A stretch of 64,000 nt of DNA. It comes from Pisaster brevispinus. Lineage: Eukaryota > Echinodermata > Asteroidea > Forcipulatida > Asteriidae. Both the position numbers and the translations under genes were made by a program. Within the stretch, counting starts at the first letter, position 1, and every line of letters begins with the position of its first letter. Shown piece after piece: positions 31,101 to 41,634 of the stretch. Where the stretch lies: assembly GCA_023634235.1 (NCBI GenBank), contig JAMKCF010000018.1:9560768-9624767 (forward strand). The letters run 5' to 3'. The notes under the pieces are model-generated. The model did no database searches. It was given only the letters and a program-made list of their open reading frames with translations, and was not told where the DNA came from.

Positions 31101-33842
31101 AGAGGGACTTGTGATTATTGGACTAACAAGCAATGCATCTACAAAGTGAGACTGAAATAAACTGCCTGATAGAAGAAGCCTGGATTGATACAAAGCAGTT
31201 TGTGAAGAACTTGATAATGGCATGCTACTAAATAAGCTACTCAATGAAGTTTGCAATGAACTTTGCGTTAAACTAACTGCATTAGCTGAAGGTAATGAAT
31301 TTTCAAAGCTTGGATTAGTTGCAATTTGAGCAAGGAAAGAAGATGATGGAGTATGGGAAAGCAAACCATTTAACTCCGTTGTGAGATATGTAACCATGCT
31401 GTCCTGTGTTAAAAGACTTAATGATGGAGTCTTTAAATGATTAGATGAATGTGACATCATTGTTGCTACTGAGGGGTTCTCGTTACTTGCATTTGAATGT
31501 GATGAAAACAACACCGATTGAGTCGTTTCAATTGCTCTGCTCATTATAGAAACATGCCGTGCTTGGTATGTAGACTGTACTTCCTCGTATTGTACTGTGC
31601 TTAAATAAAAAAACAAGTCTGTACTTGCAATACGGTCCATCATGCCTGAAACAAGAGTCTCGTATGAACTTTGCTCTATGGTAGTATAGAGGATCAATGA
31701 ATGTATGCTTGTTTCCATAGCCACTGCATCATCCACTTGGGTAATCAACTTTGGTAGTTGAGAAGAAACCGAGCTGAGATATTCACTGGTCTCAACATCA
31801 GAAGTACTTGATTGGTTGTACAACAAGCTGTTATCAAGTGTTACTCCAATATCTGACGTCAAATCAGTCTGCATTTGATCATCAATGATGGAAGTAAACA
31901 AACTTGGTGTTTTCAAATCCGTCTGCATTTGATCATCAATGATGGAAGTAAACAGACTTGGTGTTTTTAAATTGACACCGATCATGTCAGATTCACCGGT
32001 GTACGCGTGATGCGAACTCAAACCCATCCTTGAAGTTGAAGAAAACTCTGAAAAACTCGGAAAAAGGACATCGGTGTTAAAAAGTGATGAACTGACAGAG
32101 TCCTGATGTAGCTCATTCGATGTGAATGATTTCAGAGATGGTGTTGGGTCTGGTGTTAACAATGCTTTGATCTGAATAGTGGAATGCCTAGTACTGTGAG
32201 TAGCTTCTGTTGATTCTGAGCTCATAGCTGATTCCATTGGTGTTGCCAAGGTAACAATTTCTGTTGACCAGTATTGAATAGAATTAAGTTCTGCTATTGT
32301 ACTTAAAAACTGTTCCGACTTCTTCAGATGGTAACTAAAAGAAGTAGTTACCTCATCTTGGTCTGTTACTGGTGGAGCTGCTGAATATGATGATGATGTC
32401 ATTTCTCTTGGCTTGGATGACATGGTTGGGTTAATAGATGAAAGTACTCTATTATTAGCAACATGAGGAAAAGAAGATGATTGAGTTGGCAAGAAAGCTG
32501 TGTTGCTAATAGCAATTAAAGCTGGGGTAGACGAACCTGATGATGAATCTAAGCTTTGTGCTCTGATCATCTGGTAATCTGATGCGCCATTCCGATTCAC
32601 AGACATTGATGATGGAACGTCCCCAAGCAGATCTGAAGTGATAACAAATTTACAATCATTTCTTTCATTTTATTAACTTACAACCTAGGGCGTGCAAAAA
32701 AATGAAATTATTTGTGACAATATCAAGACAAGATTATAAATTTGAATTCAAATAGTGTTAGTCCTTGTAATGCACTGGATCCATTTATGACTTGGGGGCT
32801 CGTTGTAAAATTGACTGTTAACTAATGCGGGTATCAATTGCAGTCTCGCCCCTGGGGGACCAGAAAATTTGGAAGACTTGGCCGGGGACATTGACGGTGC
32901 TTTGCAAAAACAAGCCGGGATTTATAATGACGAGGACTTGGCCAAGCAATTTATTTCCCTACCGCACCTTGATAAATGCCAAATATGCATCGAGGGCTTT
33001 TGGCATGTCGTGGCCAAGCGGACAAGACTAAGAGCACTGGACTCAAGCTCTGGTATTTTGGATCAGCAGAGTGTGGGTTCAAGTCCCGGTCATGACACTT
33101 GTGACACTTAACCATTATTGCTTTGTCCTTCAGATGGGACTTAAAGCCGTTGGTCCTGTGTGTTGTGTAATGCACGTAAAAGAGTGCACTTATCGTAAAG
33201 AGAAGGGGTTCGCCCCGGTGTTCCTGGTTGGATTGGCTGCATATTGCGCCACAGCACCTTGTAAACCATGACATGGTGCTATGTAAAGGAGAAGGTCTCC
33301 AGAAACGTAGTCCCACATACCTAACAGGAAAATACTGAATGTTGAAGCGCCTTGAGCATCATTAAGTGACGGATATGAGCGCTATATAATAAGCCACTAT
33401 TATTGTTATTATTATTACTATTAATTATTAAATTAAATAATGCCCCGTATGCCGCGGCCTGGGGCCAGGTACAGCCAAACCTGGTATGCTATGTACCAAA
33501 AGCAAGTCCCTAGCCAAGCAGGGCACTAGCGGGACTTGGCCGGGACTAGTATCAGTCCATGGAGGTAGATTTCTACCTCCATGATCAGTCACACCATTCC
33601 CACTAGTTCCGGGTTCCCTGGGGCCTGGATTCGAAGATCGAGTGCTTGAATTTTTAAGGAGATCTATGTAGGAACTCGGGTGGGTTCAAAAACAAAAACC
33701 TAAAAGCATGAGGCCCTTCAAAAAATATGGAGGACAATATGTTTTTTGTTTGTCATAGCCTACCTGATGACGAGGTACACATAACCATGACAACCAACAT
33801 CAACGATGTCACCACTGGCATCCAAATCAAGGTTAGATGCAT
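3583..33842 (-). CDS. KIAA1549-like (UPF0606) type I membrane protein, 14 exons, whole gene span
   Basis: Joined coding exons in transcript order: 33842-33764, 32632-30494, 29118-28904, 27898-27727, 26120-25912, 25428-25250, 24328-24070, 21973-21907, 21636-21516, 20391-20274, 6422-6261, 5270-5218, 5070-4884, 4152-3583. All junctions are AG/GT, all phases match, and the total is 4530 nt (1509 aa; the vertebrate proteins are somewhat longer). Order: signal peptide (1-26), Ser/Thr-rich ectodomain (27-739), membrane-proximal region with RRKKR at 797-801, transmembrane helix (about 887-913) followed by a Cys cluster, then a cytoplasmic tail. Family matches, recalled from vertebrate KIAA1549/KIAA1549L, are DTLKMLQHKQK after the membrane, RGFDVAKE, the YQAHNEMSQILNPD block, SEARRRVHHLIDEAFSLVG and the C-terminal LVAAIRDELIRLAKK. 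The family's function is poorly known. I found no counterpart of the vertebrate basic RNKLRLKAKRKG block; an in-frame exon may be missed between exons 7 and 8. Confidence 0.9.
4884..5070 (-). CDS. KIAA1549-like exon 13
   Basis: 187 nt, acceptor AAATGTCAG|G, donor TTG|GTAAGA, phases 2 in and 0 out. It encodes a basic start (KDSRTFITEHHDKKQTKK), RGTRVLVVPVTHVPN, VVWNPYHAEDELNQLEQSQQ and Leu. The W-x-P-Y-x-A-E-x-E-L string resembles the vertebrate W-x-x-Y-x-x-E-x-E-L segment. Confidence 0.85.
5218..5270 (-). CDS. KIAA1549-like exon 12: micro-exon
   Basis: 53 nt encoding LLVKDKDAAFGEGSYST, acceptor CTTTTCAG|TTG, donor AAT|GTAAGT, phases 0 in and 2 out. It is too short to stand alone but joins its neighbours perfectly in frame. 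Confidence 0.8.
5461..5945 (+). mobile_element. 5'-truncated non-LTR retrotransposon (CR1/L2-like) 3' end
   Basis: An open frame from about 5462 to 5836 encodes the extreme C terminus of a LINE reverse-transcriptase protein: THDHITPILQNLHWLPIRYR, LTYHCLHGTAPAYL, YGSRSFQNTAVHLWNSLP and a final KTHLF. These are the typical end-of-ORF2 motifs of CR1/L2-group elements. A short 3' UTR follows, ending GCGCTATATAAGAA and a (TTA)n tail. It is truncated at the 5' end, as usual for target-primed insertions, and lies in intron 11 antisense to the host gene. It also interrupts an older copy of the repeat found at 26178-26553. Confidence 0.85.
6261..6422 (-). CDS. KIAA1549-like exon 11: conserved helix
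   Basis: 162 nt, acceptor ACTCGTAG|ATG, donor AAG|GTAAAC, both phase 0. It encodes SEARRRVHHLIDEAFSLVG, matching the vertebrate block with consensus E-x-R-x-x-M-H-x-L-L-x-x-A-F-x-L. This is one of the strongest orthology signals in the gene. Confidence 0.9.
7000..7115. repeat. Short tandem repeats around CTCAAGGA
   Basis: Two copies of a 27-bp unit (GGAGTATGACCATGTTCTCA and flank) are followed by four shorter, about 20-bp, units around CTCAAGGATTGTG. They lie in intron 10 of the KIAA1549-like gene. Confidence 0.7.
7759..7924. mobile_element. Small inverted-repeat element (MITE)
   Basis: The ends are CAGGCCTTGAA and its inverse TTCAAGGCCTG, 166 bp apart; the interior has repeated GTGCCC(C/T)T words. 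No coding capacity and no clear target duplication. Confidence 0.5.
9975..10240 (+). mobile_element. tRNA-Leu-derived SINE
   Basis: The head folds like a type II tRNA: an A-box GGCTGAGTGGTTAAGG, an anticodon arm CCAGACTCAAGCTCTGG with a CAA loop (Leu), a long variable arm and a B-box GGGTTCGAGCCC. A non-tRNA body follows that is also present after the related head at 33007. It is a retroposed SINE, not a working tRNA, because the acceptor stem does not pair fully and the body is shared. Confidence 0.8.
11158..11440. repeat. 73-bp tandem repeat, about four copies
   Basis: The unit begins CTTGATATTGTTGCTAATCT and ends near GAGCCGTTGTCTCTAG. The outer copies have diverged and the two middle copies are nearly identical. 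Intron 10, no coding role. Confidence 0.85.
11825..14651. mobile_element. 2.8-kb inverted-repeat element with repeated 16-mers
   Basis: The left end GGGCAGTTTCACGGGAAAGG and the right end, inverted GGGCATTTACACGGGAAAGG, form terminal repeats of about 24 bp. Both flanks read ATAA, a possible 4-bp target duplication. The interior has no transposase ORF but carries six perfect copies of TGTCCTTTCCTGAACA at 12220, 12399, 12562, 12917 (inverted), 13745 and 14086. I read it as a non-autonomous DNA transposon of unassigned superfamily. Confidence 0.6.
16380..16630. repeat. 54-bp tandem repeat, 3-4 copies
   Basis: Two good copies of the unit containing GGAATATCAGTCACCTGACC and ACAAGACTGTCTGCA are followed leftward by two degenerate ones sharing the CACAGGA(A/T)(G/A)AACAAGA core. 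The repeat lies immediately upstream of the ORF at 16668. Confidence 0.75.
16517..16702 (-). CDS. Antisense ORF: signal peptide plus 18-residue Cys repeats (doubtful)
   Basis: From ATG at 16702-16700 this 61-codon frame gives MFTCWLLLVFSILFGVCVSD, a textbook signal sequence, then two tandem 18-residue repeats around CRQSCLSCDGNGQVTDIP. After the TGA a third, decayed copy continues in frame (SCSSCDG), with TGA where the first repeat Cys should be. The signal-peptide part overlaps, on the other strand, the first codons of the ORF at 16668-17027. It could be a real small secreted Cys-rich peptide or a chance frame across a 54-bp minisatellite. No promoter or intron is evident. Confidence 0.25.
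   Translation of the reverse strand: MFTCWLLLVFSILFGVCVSDDIECRQSCLSCDGNGQVTDIPVCRQSCLSCDGGGQVTDIPE
16668..17027 (+). CDS. Hypothetical 119-aa helical protein nested in intron 10
   Basis: I do not recognise this family. ATG at 16668 has a strong context (AAGATGG); the frame runs 119 codons to TAA at 17025-17027. The composition is that of a real soluble protein: MENTSSNQQVNIDTRANDFY, then amphipathic helices (EVQDNLLKLSRDGNLDKHDL, LVMMLSQLLTDLCKRRQLLS, REALKTILATVYNTE) and an acidic end (DVEEITAILEASPVMSDMY). There is no signal peptide or membrane segment. It could be a single-exon gene, a retrocopy or the terminal coding exon of a spliced plus-strand gene; I see no poly(A) signal in the next 500 bp. 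It lies on the strand opposite its host gene. Confidence 0.55.
   Translation: MENTSSNQQVNIDTRANDFYMFFRSGTHHEVQDNLLKLSRDGNLDKHDLALLVMMLSQLLTDLCKRRQLLSDNNCREALKTILATVYNTEAKNNSKPYENDVEEITAILEASPVMSDMY
17410..17603. mobile_element. 194-bp GGGCCC-ended MITE, copy 1
   Basis: The left end GGCCCAATTTCATA and the degenerate right end TCAATTTAATTGAGGCCC bracket GCTTA/TAAGC-rich inverted sequence. Its length equals that of copies 2 and 3. It resembles an abundant asteroid repeat as I remember it. Confidence 0.7.
18640..19585. repeat. 27/54-bp GAGACCTC minisatellite
   Basis: More than 30 units alternate two 27-bp types, one with CTCATCTCCTGAGACAGAGG and one with CTCACCTCTTGAGATAGAGG, giving a 54-bp higher-order period. 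Because 27 is a multiple of three the array is open in several frames on both strands, but the implied Glu/Thr/Ser or Arg/Ser repeats have no start or splice context, so I do not call a gene. Confidence 0.9.
19660..19820. repeat. 24-bp tandem repeat
   Basis: About six copies of CTCAAGGCGGGGTCAATGAA plus TGGT lie 80 bp beyond the GAGACCTC array in intron 10. Confidence 0.85.
20274..20391 (-). CDS. KIAA1549-like exon 10: basic cytoplasmic exon
   Basis: 118 nt, acceptor CTATTTCAG|A, donor CAG|GTATGT, phases 2 in and 0 out. It encodes TKKGKSSKRKRGEQETKFEN and ends HYARRSAKQQ. The KKGKSSKRKR run is strongly basic. The next intron is 13.85 kb. Confidence 0.85.
20663..21400 (+). mobile_element. Internally deleted piggyBac-type element
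   Basis: TTAA at 20659-20662 and again at 21401-21404 flank matching ends CCAGTTCGGTG and CACCGAACTGG. TTAA target sites are the hallmark of piggyBac. The element is 738 bp, lies in intron 9 of the KIAA1549-like gene and carries only the start of a transposase. Confidence 0.85.
20927..21208 (+). pseudogene. piggyBac transposase N-terminal remnant
   Basis: ATG at 20927 (context AAGATGG; an in-frame ATG at 20903 is possible) opens a Ser/Asp/Glu-rich segment (SSGSSNSDSSSSEES) like the acidic N termini of piggyBac transposases. TGA at 21206 stops it; the same frame continues afterwards with DFLQWQKKDNVPN, a piggyBac-like stretch, so the stop is a nonsense change. The catalytic DDD region is missing. 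Confidence 0.7.
21516..21636 (-). CDS. KIAA1549-like exon 9: conserved cytoplasmic block
   Basis: 121 nt, acceptor TTTAG|GA, donor AAC|GTAAGT, phases 1 in and 2 out. It encodes REGAELKRLYQAHNEMSQIL then NPDGTSNPPDLIYVSPDKRR. It aligns with the vertebrate segment K-x-Y-x-x-A-x-x-E-M-x-x-x-L-D-P, a good family diagnostic. Confidence 0.85.
21907..21973 (-). CDS. KIAA1549-like exon 8: small cytoplasmic exon
   Basis: 67 nt encoding NPDVDQKSKSTTSSPRSPLT, acceptor TTTATAG|AAT, donor A|GTGAGT, phases 0 in and 1 out. Called because both splice sites are good and the phase links exons 7 and 9 exactly. Confidence 0.75.
22095..22440. repeat. About 87-bp tandem repeat with internal palindromes
   Basis: Four copies contain TTTAGACAAAGCC, GCGACTAGT, TAGTGAATTTCACTAGT and CAAGCACTAG. 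The GCGACTAGT/ACTAGTCGC words give each unit local hairpin potential. Intron 7, no coding role. Confidence 0.8.
23127..23730. repeat. 40-bp satellite, about 15 copies
   Basis: Nearly identical head-to-tail units contain CAACTCAAAGTGATTTTACA and CACAGCGTCACCCCAAACCA. An inverted, single diverged copy (GTGACACCGTGTGTAAAATC) lies 60 bp to the left at about 23026-23066, so the array may have grown from one arm of an inverted-repeat element. The units are contiguous, with no spacers. Confidence 0.95.
23836..24029. mobile_element. 194-bp GGGCCC-ended MITE, copy 2
   Basis: GGGCCCAATTTTATAAAACC at the left and GCTTTATGAAATCTGGCCC at the right. It lies just 3' of exon 7 of the KIAA1549-like gene. Confidence 0.8.
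24070..24328 (-). CDS. KIAA1549-like exon 7: cytoplasmic, Ser-rich
   Basis: 259 nt, acceptor CATTCTTCAG|G, donor ATG|GTAAAT, phases 2 in and 0 out. It encodes LDIDNVSSSSSDSLS, an acidic TEDEEE patch and a Ser/Arg-rich stretch (SSRSRPSSRSHVS). This is a low-complexity phosphorylation-prone linker; assignment rests on phase and position. Confidence 0.8.
25250..25428 (-). CDS. KIAA1549-like exon 6: cytoplasmic
   Basis: 179 nt, acceptor TTTCAG|TAC, donor AAG|GTACTA, phases 0 in and 2 out. It encodes YPYKPYKTPNQTPRGFDVAK and a Gly/Ala-rich tail. R-G-F-D-V-A-K matches the family's G-F-D-Y-A-K motif. Its acceptor and first 17 or so bases are the unit of the 31-bp tandem array in the preceding intron (25412-25805). 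Confidence 0.85.
25412..25805. repeat. 31-bp array copying the exon 6 splice acceptor
   Basis: Twelve units plus a partial one have the form ATAAGGTTTATATGGGTACT then GAAACGAAATT. The first unit spans the real 3' splice site and first bases of exon 6, so on the minus strand every unit repeats TTTCAG|TACCCATATAAACC. The intron therefore presents about a dozen acceptor-like sites in a row. Confidence 0.9.
25912..26120 (-). CDS. KIAA1549-like exon 5: transmembrane helix
   Basis: 209 nt, acceptor TTTACACAG|AA, donor AAG|GTTAGA. It encodes a Pro-rich juxtamembrane segment, then the helix from DYVWIILVVIGLSGFLFLV into a CCCCFCIFC cluster (likely palmitoylated), then RRPVK as stop-transfer. The exon ends MDTLKMLQHKQK, which aligns with the conserved D-T-M-I-N-L-Q-R-A-K just inside the membrane in KIAA1549. 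Confidence 0.9.
26178..26553. mobile_element. 376-bp inverted-repeat element
   Basis: The ends CAGGGCTCAAATTTG and, inverted, CAGGGCTCGAATTTG are flanked by ACTAG on both sides. An older diverged relative, split by the LINE at 5461-5945, is visible at about 5340-5460 and 5946-6240. No coding capacity. Confidence 0.65.
27249..27333 (+). mobile_element. tRNA-derived SINE head or tRNA pseudogene
   Basis: It has an A-box-like TGGTCTAGTGG, a T arm GTGGGTTCGAATCCCAC with a perfect 5-bp stem and a nearly complete acceptor stem (GCTCGGT with CCCGAGT). The anticodon arm does not pair, so this is not a functional tRNA. A T run follows. Confidence 0.6.
27727..27898 (-). CDS. KIAA1549-like exon 4: ectodomain, SEA-like half
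   Basis: 172 nt, acceptor CCCTTAG|GTA, donor G|GTAAGT, phases 0 in and 1 out. It encodes VIDISRHLTYAVNVVMVFYI and then AVESGSIPAVESKAIFDELT with a LGVVVETNPT end. The Y-x-V/N-V-V-x-V-F-Y strand pattern after a basic cleavage site is SEA-domain-like, matching the vertebrate QMV-TYYTLY region. A C/G run sits directly at the polypyrimidine tract. Confidence 0.85.
28231..28937. repeat. About 84-bp array copying the exon 3 splice donor
   Basis: Nine units, counting the one that overlaps the end of exon 3. On the minus strand each carries the last 33 exonic bases, the junction CCCAG|GTAAAA and about 50 bases of intron. Eight decoy 5' splice sites therefore follow the authentic one at 28904/28903. 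Read-through from the real donor meets a stop within one unit. Confidence 0.92.
28904..29118 (-). CDS. KIAA1549-like exon 3: membrane-proximal domain and furin-like site
   Basis: 215 nt, acceptor TTTGCAG|AT, donor CAG|GTAAAA, phases 1 in and 0 out. It encodes DIIVPEEIDITTIG, then a helix-rich stretch, then LLNRRKKRAMTVSGNTAQ. RRKKR followed by Ala is a furin-type dibasic site, and the vertebrate proteins also have a basic cluster before an A-T/M segment here. The last 33 nt of the exon plus the donor recur eight more times in the downstream intron (28231-28903). Confidence 0.9.
29255..29355. repeat. TTTG-rich simple repeat
   Basis: Runs of GTTT alternate with TTGGGGTGTTTG in intron 2. No coding role. 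Confidence 0.85.
30494..32632 (-). CDS. KIAA1549-like exon 2: Ser/Thr-rich ectodomain
   Basis: This is one 2139-nt exon, acceptor CACTTCAG|AT and donor TAG|GTGAGT. It encodes about 712 residues that are very rich in Ser and Thr with few charged residues, as expected of a mucin-like O-glycosylated stalk. An internal 54-nt tandem duplication gives two copies of LKTPSLFTSIIDDQMQTD near 31,860-31,970. The exon ends with RSFWLTV, which aligns with the conserved D-Y/F-W segment opening the membrane-proximal domain of the vertebrate proteins. A single large ectodomain exon also fits the vertebrate gene structure as I remember it. Confidence 0.9.
33007..33430 (+). mobile_element. Full-length tRNA-Leu-derived SINE
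   Basis: The head (TGGCCAAGCGG A-box, TGGACTCAAGCTCTGG anticodon arm with CAA, GGGTTCAAGTCCC B-box) is related to the one at 9975. The body matches that copy, and the 3' end, GAGCGCTATATAATAAG plus a (TTA)n-like tail, resembles the end of the LINE at 5461-5945. It lies in intron 1 of the KIAA1549-like gene. Confidence 0.85.
33764..33842 (-). CDS. KIAA1549-like exon 1: signal peptide
   Basis: ATG at 33842-33840 has A at -3 and an in-frame TAA seven codons upstream, which fixes the start. The exon encodes MHLTLIWMPVVTSLMLVVMV and then MCTSSS, a good secretory signal. The donor is G|GTAGGC with phase 1, completed by exon 2 to give Asp. The minus-strand sequence just upstream (33843-34080) is purine-rich and may be 5' UTR. 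Confidence 0.85.
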
Positions 33843-35691
33843 TTTGCTTATTCCCTTTTTTTAGGTAGTCTGGACGATCACATTCAAAGGACCATCTTGC
33901 TCTTGAGTCTTGCTCTCTCTCCCTCTCTTGACAATACTTGAGTCTCTCCTCAGTGTTTTACATCTCTCTGGACTACCTCTGACTTGCTGACATGTCTGAC
34001 CTTCTGCCTCGGTTAGTACTTTGTAATCCCACCCCAGCAATGGTAATAATAATAAAAATATCGAATCCCACACTCACAGTCACTGCTGCGAGACTTGGCA
34101 AGATCAACATCATCCAATGGCAAAGAGCACAATGTGCACATTTTGGCGAGACACACTCATATCTTTGGTATTTCATTTATTTATAGCACGTTCCATATTT
34201 TTACCACATGATCACCGAGTAAAAGGTGGATATCACTGTCAGATGAGCACTGGTGGAAAGTTTACCGTTACCACGATTACAGGAATCGCTGTCTGCAAAC
34301 GAGCTGTCAAACCAAGGTCCAACACACTTTCGTACACCAATCATCACTCAGGCAAGAGCTTGAAGTCATCAACAAAGTCACAATCTTGACAATAATTATG
34401 GTAAACTGACGTAGACATAGAAGATACAATTTAAGTGTGAATGGAGCGCAACATTCCGTACGTTACCGTTACTTATCTGCTTATAAAAAAAATAATAATG
34501 TCTTGCGTGTGACTGAGGAGAATGGCAATGGTTGTTTTGCCGTCTGTTTGTTAGCCCGCCCTCTGTTGCCAAACAGTCACGACTCCGCTCTCTCTCGCAC
34601 ACCAGGCGCGAGTTTTAGTGGCACTCACATCAGAAAAACACTGCCTCTGTGCTTGTGTCTACTATTGTATCTAGCTGAAGCATGTCACACTGAATTTGTT
34701 ATTTTAACTTTTTTAATGTAGTCATTACTTTGGGTTGATAAAATTAGATTTGTAGCAAATGACCCTCAAATTAATTACAGTTTACCGTTTTCATTGCGAT
34801 TATACAACAAAATCATACAATAACACATTTTCTTCAACAATGCAGATTCGTTACCTCAACTAGTCACAATTTGATATTCCTAAGCCTTAAAATTAACACC
34901 ACTCCTCGCCTGGTGCCTCATCACAGAAATGCTGATGATATACCATGGAGTCAGTTTTGGATTCAATGTTATTCATTAATTAAGAACACAAAAAGAAGTC
35001 CATAGAGGAAAACAATAAGAAGAACATCGAAAGTAGAATAAAAGCAAAAGTTCATACAACGGGAGAGGTATGAGGGCAGTGTTCAATGTGCCACAATGGT
35101 CGAACGCCCATATTCGGAGCATTTTCGGTGCGCGTCATAGCTGCAAGAAATAGTTAAAACCTCAAAATAATGCAAAAAGTGAATTAAACACAAAAATAAT
35201 GCCAAAAGCGCAATGCGCAGCAAAAAAGATGCTGATAGTTGCTTTTGGGGGGGGGGGGGCTGGCACAAAATTAAGCACTTAATAAACAAAGAAGATATAT
35301 CTCTCTTTTTGTTCTTCTCTTTTTTTTTCTCTTGTTTGAGGCTATACAGCTTCATTTCTTCAACAACAACAACAACAACAACCAAACTAACAATTATACA
35401 CCAACTCCACTTAATAAAAGTCCGCCAATATTGTTATAATTATTATAGAAAACGATGATAAAAAATAATGAAATAAATACAAATATACAAGTACATAAAA
35501 TTTAGCGTGAAGTAATCACGTGATACCAAACCCCAAGGAACATAATAATTTAAATTTCACAAACATTACCAAATTTACATGAAAAGGATTTTATTTATTT
35601 ATTTATCTATTTATTTATTTATATATTTATATATATATTTATTTATTTATTTTGTATTTATTTATTTATATATATATATTTTTTTTTTTTT

Positions 35692-35783
<92 letters not shown>

Positions 35784-36314
35784 TTTTTTTTGGGGGGGGG
35801 GAGGCTCGTTTATTTTGAGTAGCACTACTTACAGGTTTGATCCGTCACTAAAAGCTCATACATCATGACTTACATGCAGACACATTCTTGGTTCAGTTTT
35901 CGTGACACATGAAAGGAATGTGAGAAACAAATTCAACCTAGTTATTACTTAGAAATAAAATAAAAAACCACTTTGATATGCAGACAAGAAGGCTTTGCGG
36001 TTTCCACTTTAAAAACGGCAAACAAAAACCAGACACGTTAGCCTTTAAGTTGAGTTATGGCGAACACCGTTGGAGTGCACTGCTTGGTTTGGGTGCATGC
36101 ACTACAGACAGATTCACCAAAACCAAATAGTGCAATCATTTATTATGTCCACCGTGTCTCAAATTATATCGATCTTATTGTAAACGAATGCATCTCAACA
36201 TTGATTTAATTATGATCATCTTCCCTCCCACTTCCCGTTTGCGTGACGTCTCCACAAGAATCGTCAAGCAATGCTTACTGCACTAGAAAGGGCCATAGAG
36301 CGCCAAACCCCAGA
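33843..36314. other. Region between the KIAA1549-like gene and the first Ly6 gene
   Basis: No gene seen. It should contain the KIAA1549-like promoter and 5' UTR; I cannot place the start site. It also holds a G run at 35248-35260, an (ACA)n stretch near 35368 and the microsatellite at 35583. Confidence 0.4.
35583..35805. repeat. Compound microsatellite (ATTT)n then (TTTC)n
   Basis: ATTT/ATAT units pass into more than 20 perfect TTTC units, then a T run and a G run. The long frame across it is an artefact. Confidence 0.95.
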
Positions 36315-39778
<3,464 letters not shown>

Positions 39779-40247
39779 GCTGGACTGGATAAAATACTAC
39801 CTGGAGAATCTGTTAAAATATCAATACGAAAACACAAGTGATAAACCACAAGGAAAACACAGTTAATTAACCACTGATTCATGAAGGGTTCTGTTTGAGA
39901 TTATTGTTAAAGCAATTTCCCTCTTTCATAATGGTTGGTTTGAGTCAGTGATGTAGCCTAAGTCAAAACGTTTTTATGATTAACGAGTTAGTCGTCATTA
40001 CAATTTTCGAATCGCTGCTGTCAAAATACCTTAAAGTTCACACAATTGTCATTCCAAATCAAATGAAATCATAGTAGGCTATACCATACATACCGACAGT
40101 ACCAAAATCGATCACTTTACGTTGGACTACAACTGTTTGGTCCAATGTTCACACAAATGAAGGTTGTATATTTTGCGGTAGTTCATTACTAACTTAAATG
40201 AATTTAATAGATAAACAAGCCGCGCGTCAGAACTGAACGCGCCACTC

Positions 40248-40730
40248 CCATAGATATAGAATATAATACCTAGATCGGCCGCGCGTACACTACGCTGGTT
40301 CAGCCTGGGGGCTGACATCACGTGCTTGAGACAACGCGCAGATTTGTACGCGCGGCGCACAGGTTTGGCCAATGAACGGCCGCTTTTTGGCCTCTAGGGC
40401 GCCCTACTGATATGACATCATGTGCATAAGTTTTATAACATGAAATAGACTGTGCAAGTCTCGCGCGTATTCGAACATTGGGATCTGTTAAAGCGCGTGA
40501 GTTTGTTTCTTTAACGCGTTAAAGCAATGTACGTGGGACCACAGTGGTCCCAAAAATGTTCGAATACGCGCGAGACTTGCACGGTCTATTGGCATTGTCA
40601 ATATCTGCGCGTCGCCTCATGCACGTGACATTTCACTGCGTCCATGGCGAACCAAATCTTTTTCTACACAGGCAGTGGAGCGCGCACACGCGCGGCCGAT
40701 CTAGGTATTATTATTATTCTATATCTATGG
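40248..40730. mobile_element. 483-bp hairpin element
   Basis: The arms pair over much of their length: the ends CCATAGATATAGAAT and ATTCTATATCTATGG, then ACCTAGATCGGCCGCGCG and its complement, then CAAGTCTCGCGCGTATTCGA and its complement near the centre. CCACTC occurs on both outer sides, a likely 6-bp target duplication. Confidence 0.75.
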
Positions 40731-41634
40731 CCACTCCACGTACACATAACGTTTCTTCCGTTTATATAGAACAAGTTGTGCAAAAATGACGCGGCGACGC
40801 CCAACGCGCTCTCAAAGCTTTTCGCTTGACACATAATTCGTGAGTGCCCTCCCCTGGATAGTAAAGTATGGAAAGCCCACTCAATCATGAACAACAACAA
40901 CAATCGATTATGCTGATTGTTCAAGACGCCGGTGTGCTAGGGGAGATTCTGCCCTTCATTAGAAAGTTAACATGGGCTCAGTGCCGAAGGAGGTTTATTC
41001 AAAAGAGGGCGCTATCAAAAGAAGTTTGTACACAGTTTGCCGTATGTGGGGACAGAATCTCGGGGGGGGGGGCAGAATCTCCTGCCACACCGGTCCTTCG
41101 GAATCTTTCCTCAGGGTGCACCCCACTAAAGAGGGAGGGAGGGAACAGAGCGTCGGCCTCATTAATTTGGTGTAGGCCCGCAAAATATTATATTCTATAC
41201 AAATTTGAGCCCAATAAAAGGGATGCAGTGTTAAAATGTTGCCCAATTGTGACCTGTGGGTTATTGACATCCAACTTGAGGTACTTTGGACGACATTATG
41301 CCCTGAAATAAATGGTCCTATTTGCCGAGAGGTATAGGGACATTTTGTCATTATTGGTGCTCAGACGTCTTGGAAAATTACACCTCTGTAGGGGTTTGTT
41401 TTTGGAGGGAGAATAACTTGTCGGGCCCTGGGACTCCCCATATTAAATTGAGCAGAGAATTAAAGTTCAAGAGTCAATGAATAATTTACCCTTGACTGTA
41501 AATAGCTGTGAGACTTCTAAGAATTGTTCGTGTATTTTTGAATATTTGGCATTTTGCACCCCCTCAGTTACCGGCTGGAAGAACCATATCCGCCAAAGCT
41601 ATCTGAATGAACACGTGGAGGTCTGCAATCCTCG
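40731..41634. other. Stretch with no gene recognised
   Basis: The plus-strand open frame 40868-41311 has no start context, splice sites or recognisable domain. The segment AGGTACTTTGGACG to GGAGGGAGAATAACTTG has a diverged relative at about 52315-52600, so it is a dispersed repeat. Confidence 0.4.

Noticed and set aside
35579..35818. 79-codon ORF
   Set aside because: It lies entirely in an ATTT/TTTC microsatellite.
40868..41311. 147-codon plus ORF
   Set aside because: It overlaps a dispersed repeat (relative near 52315-52600) and a G run; no domain.
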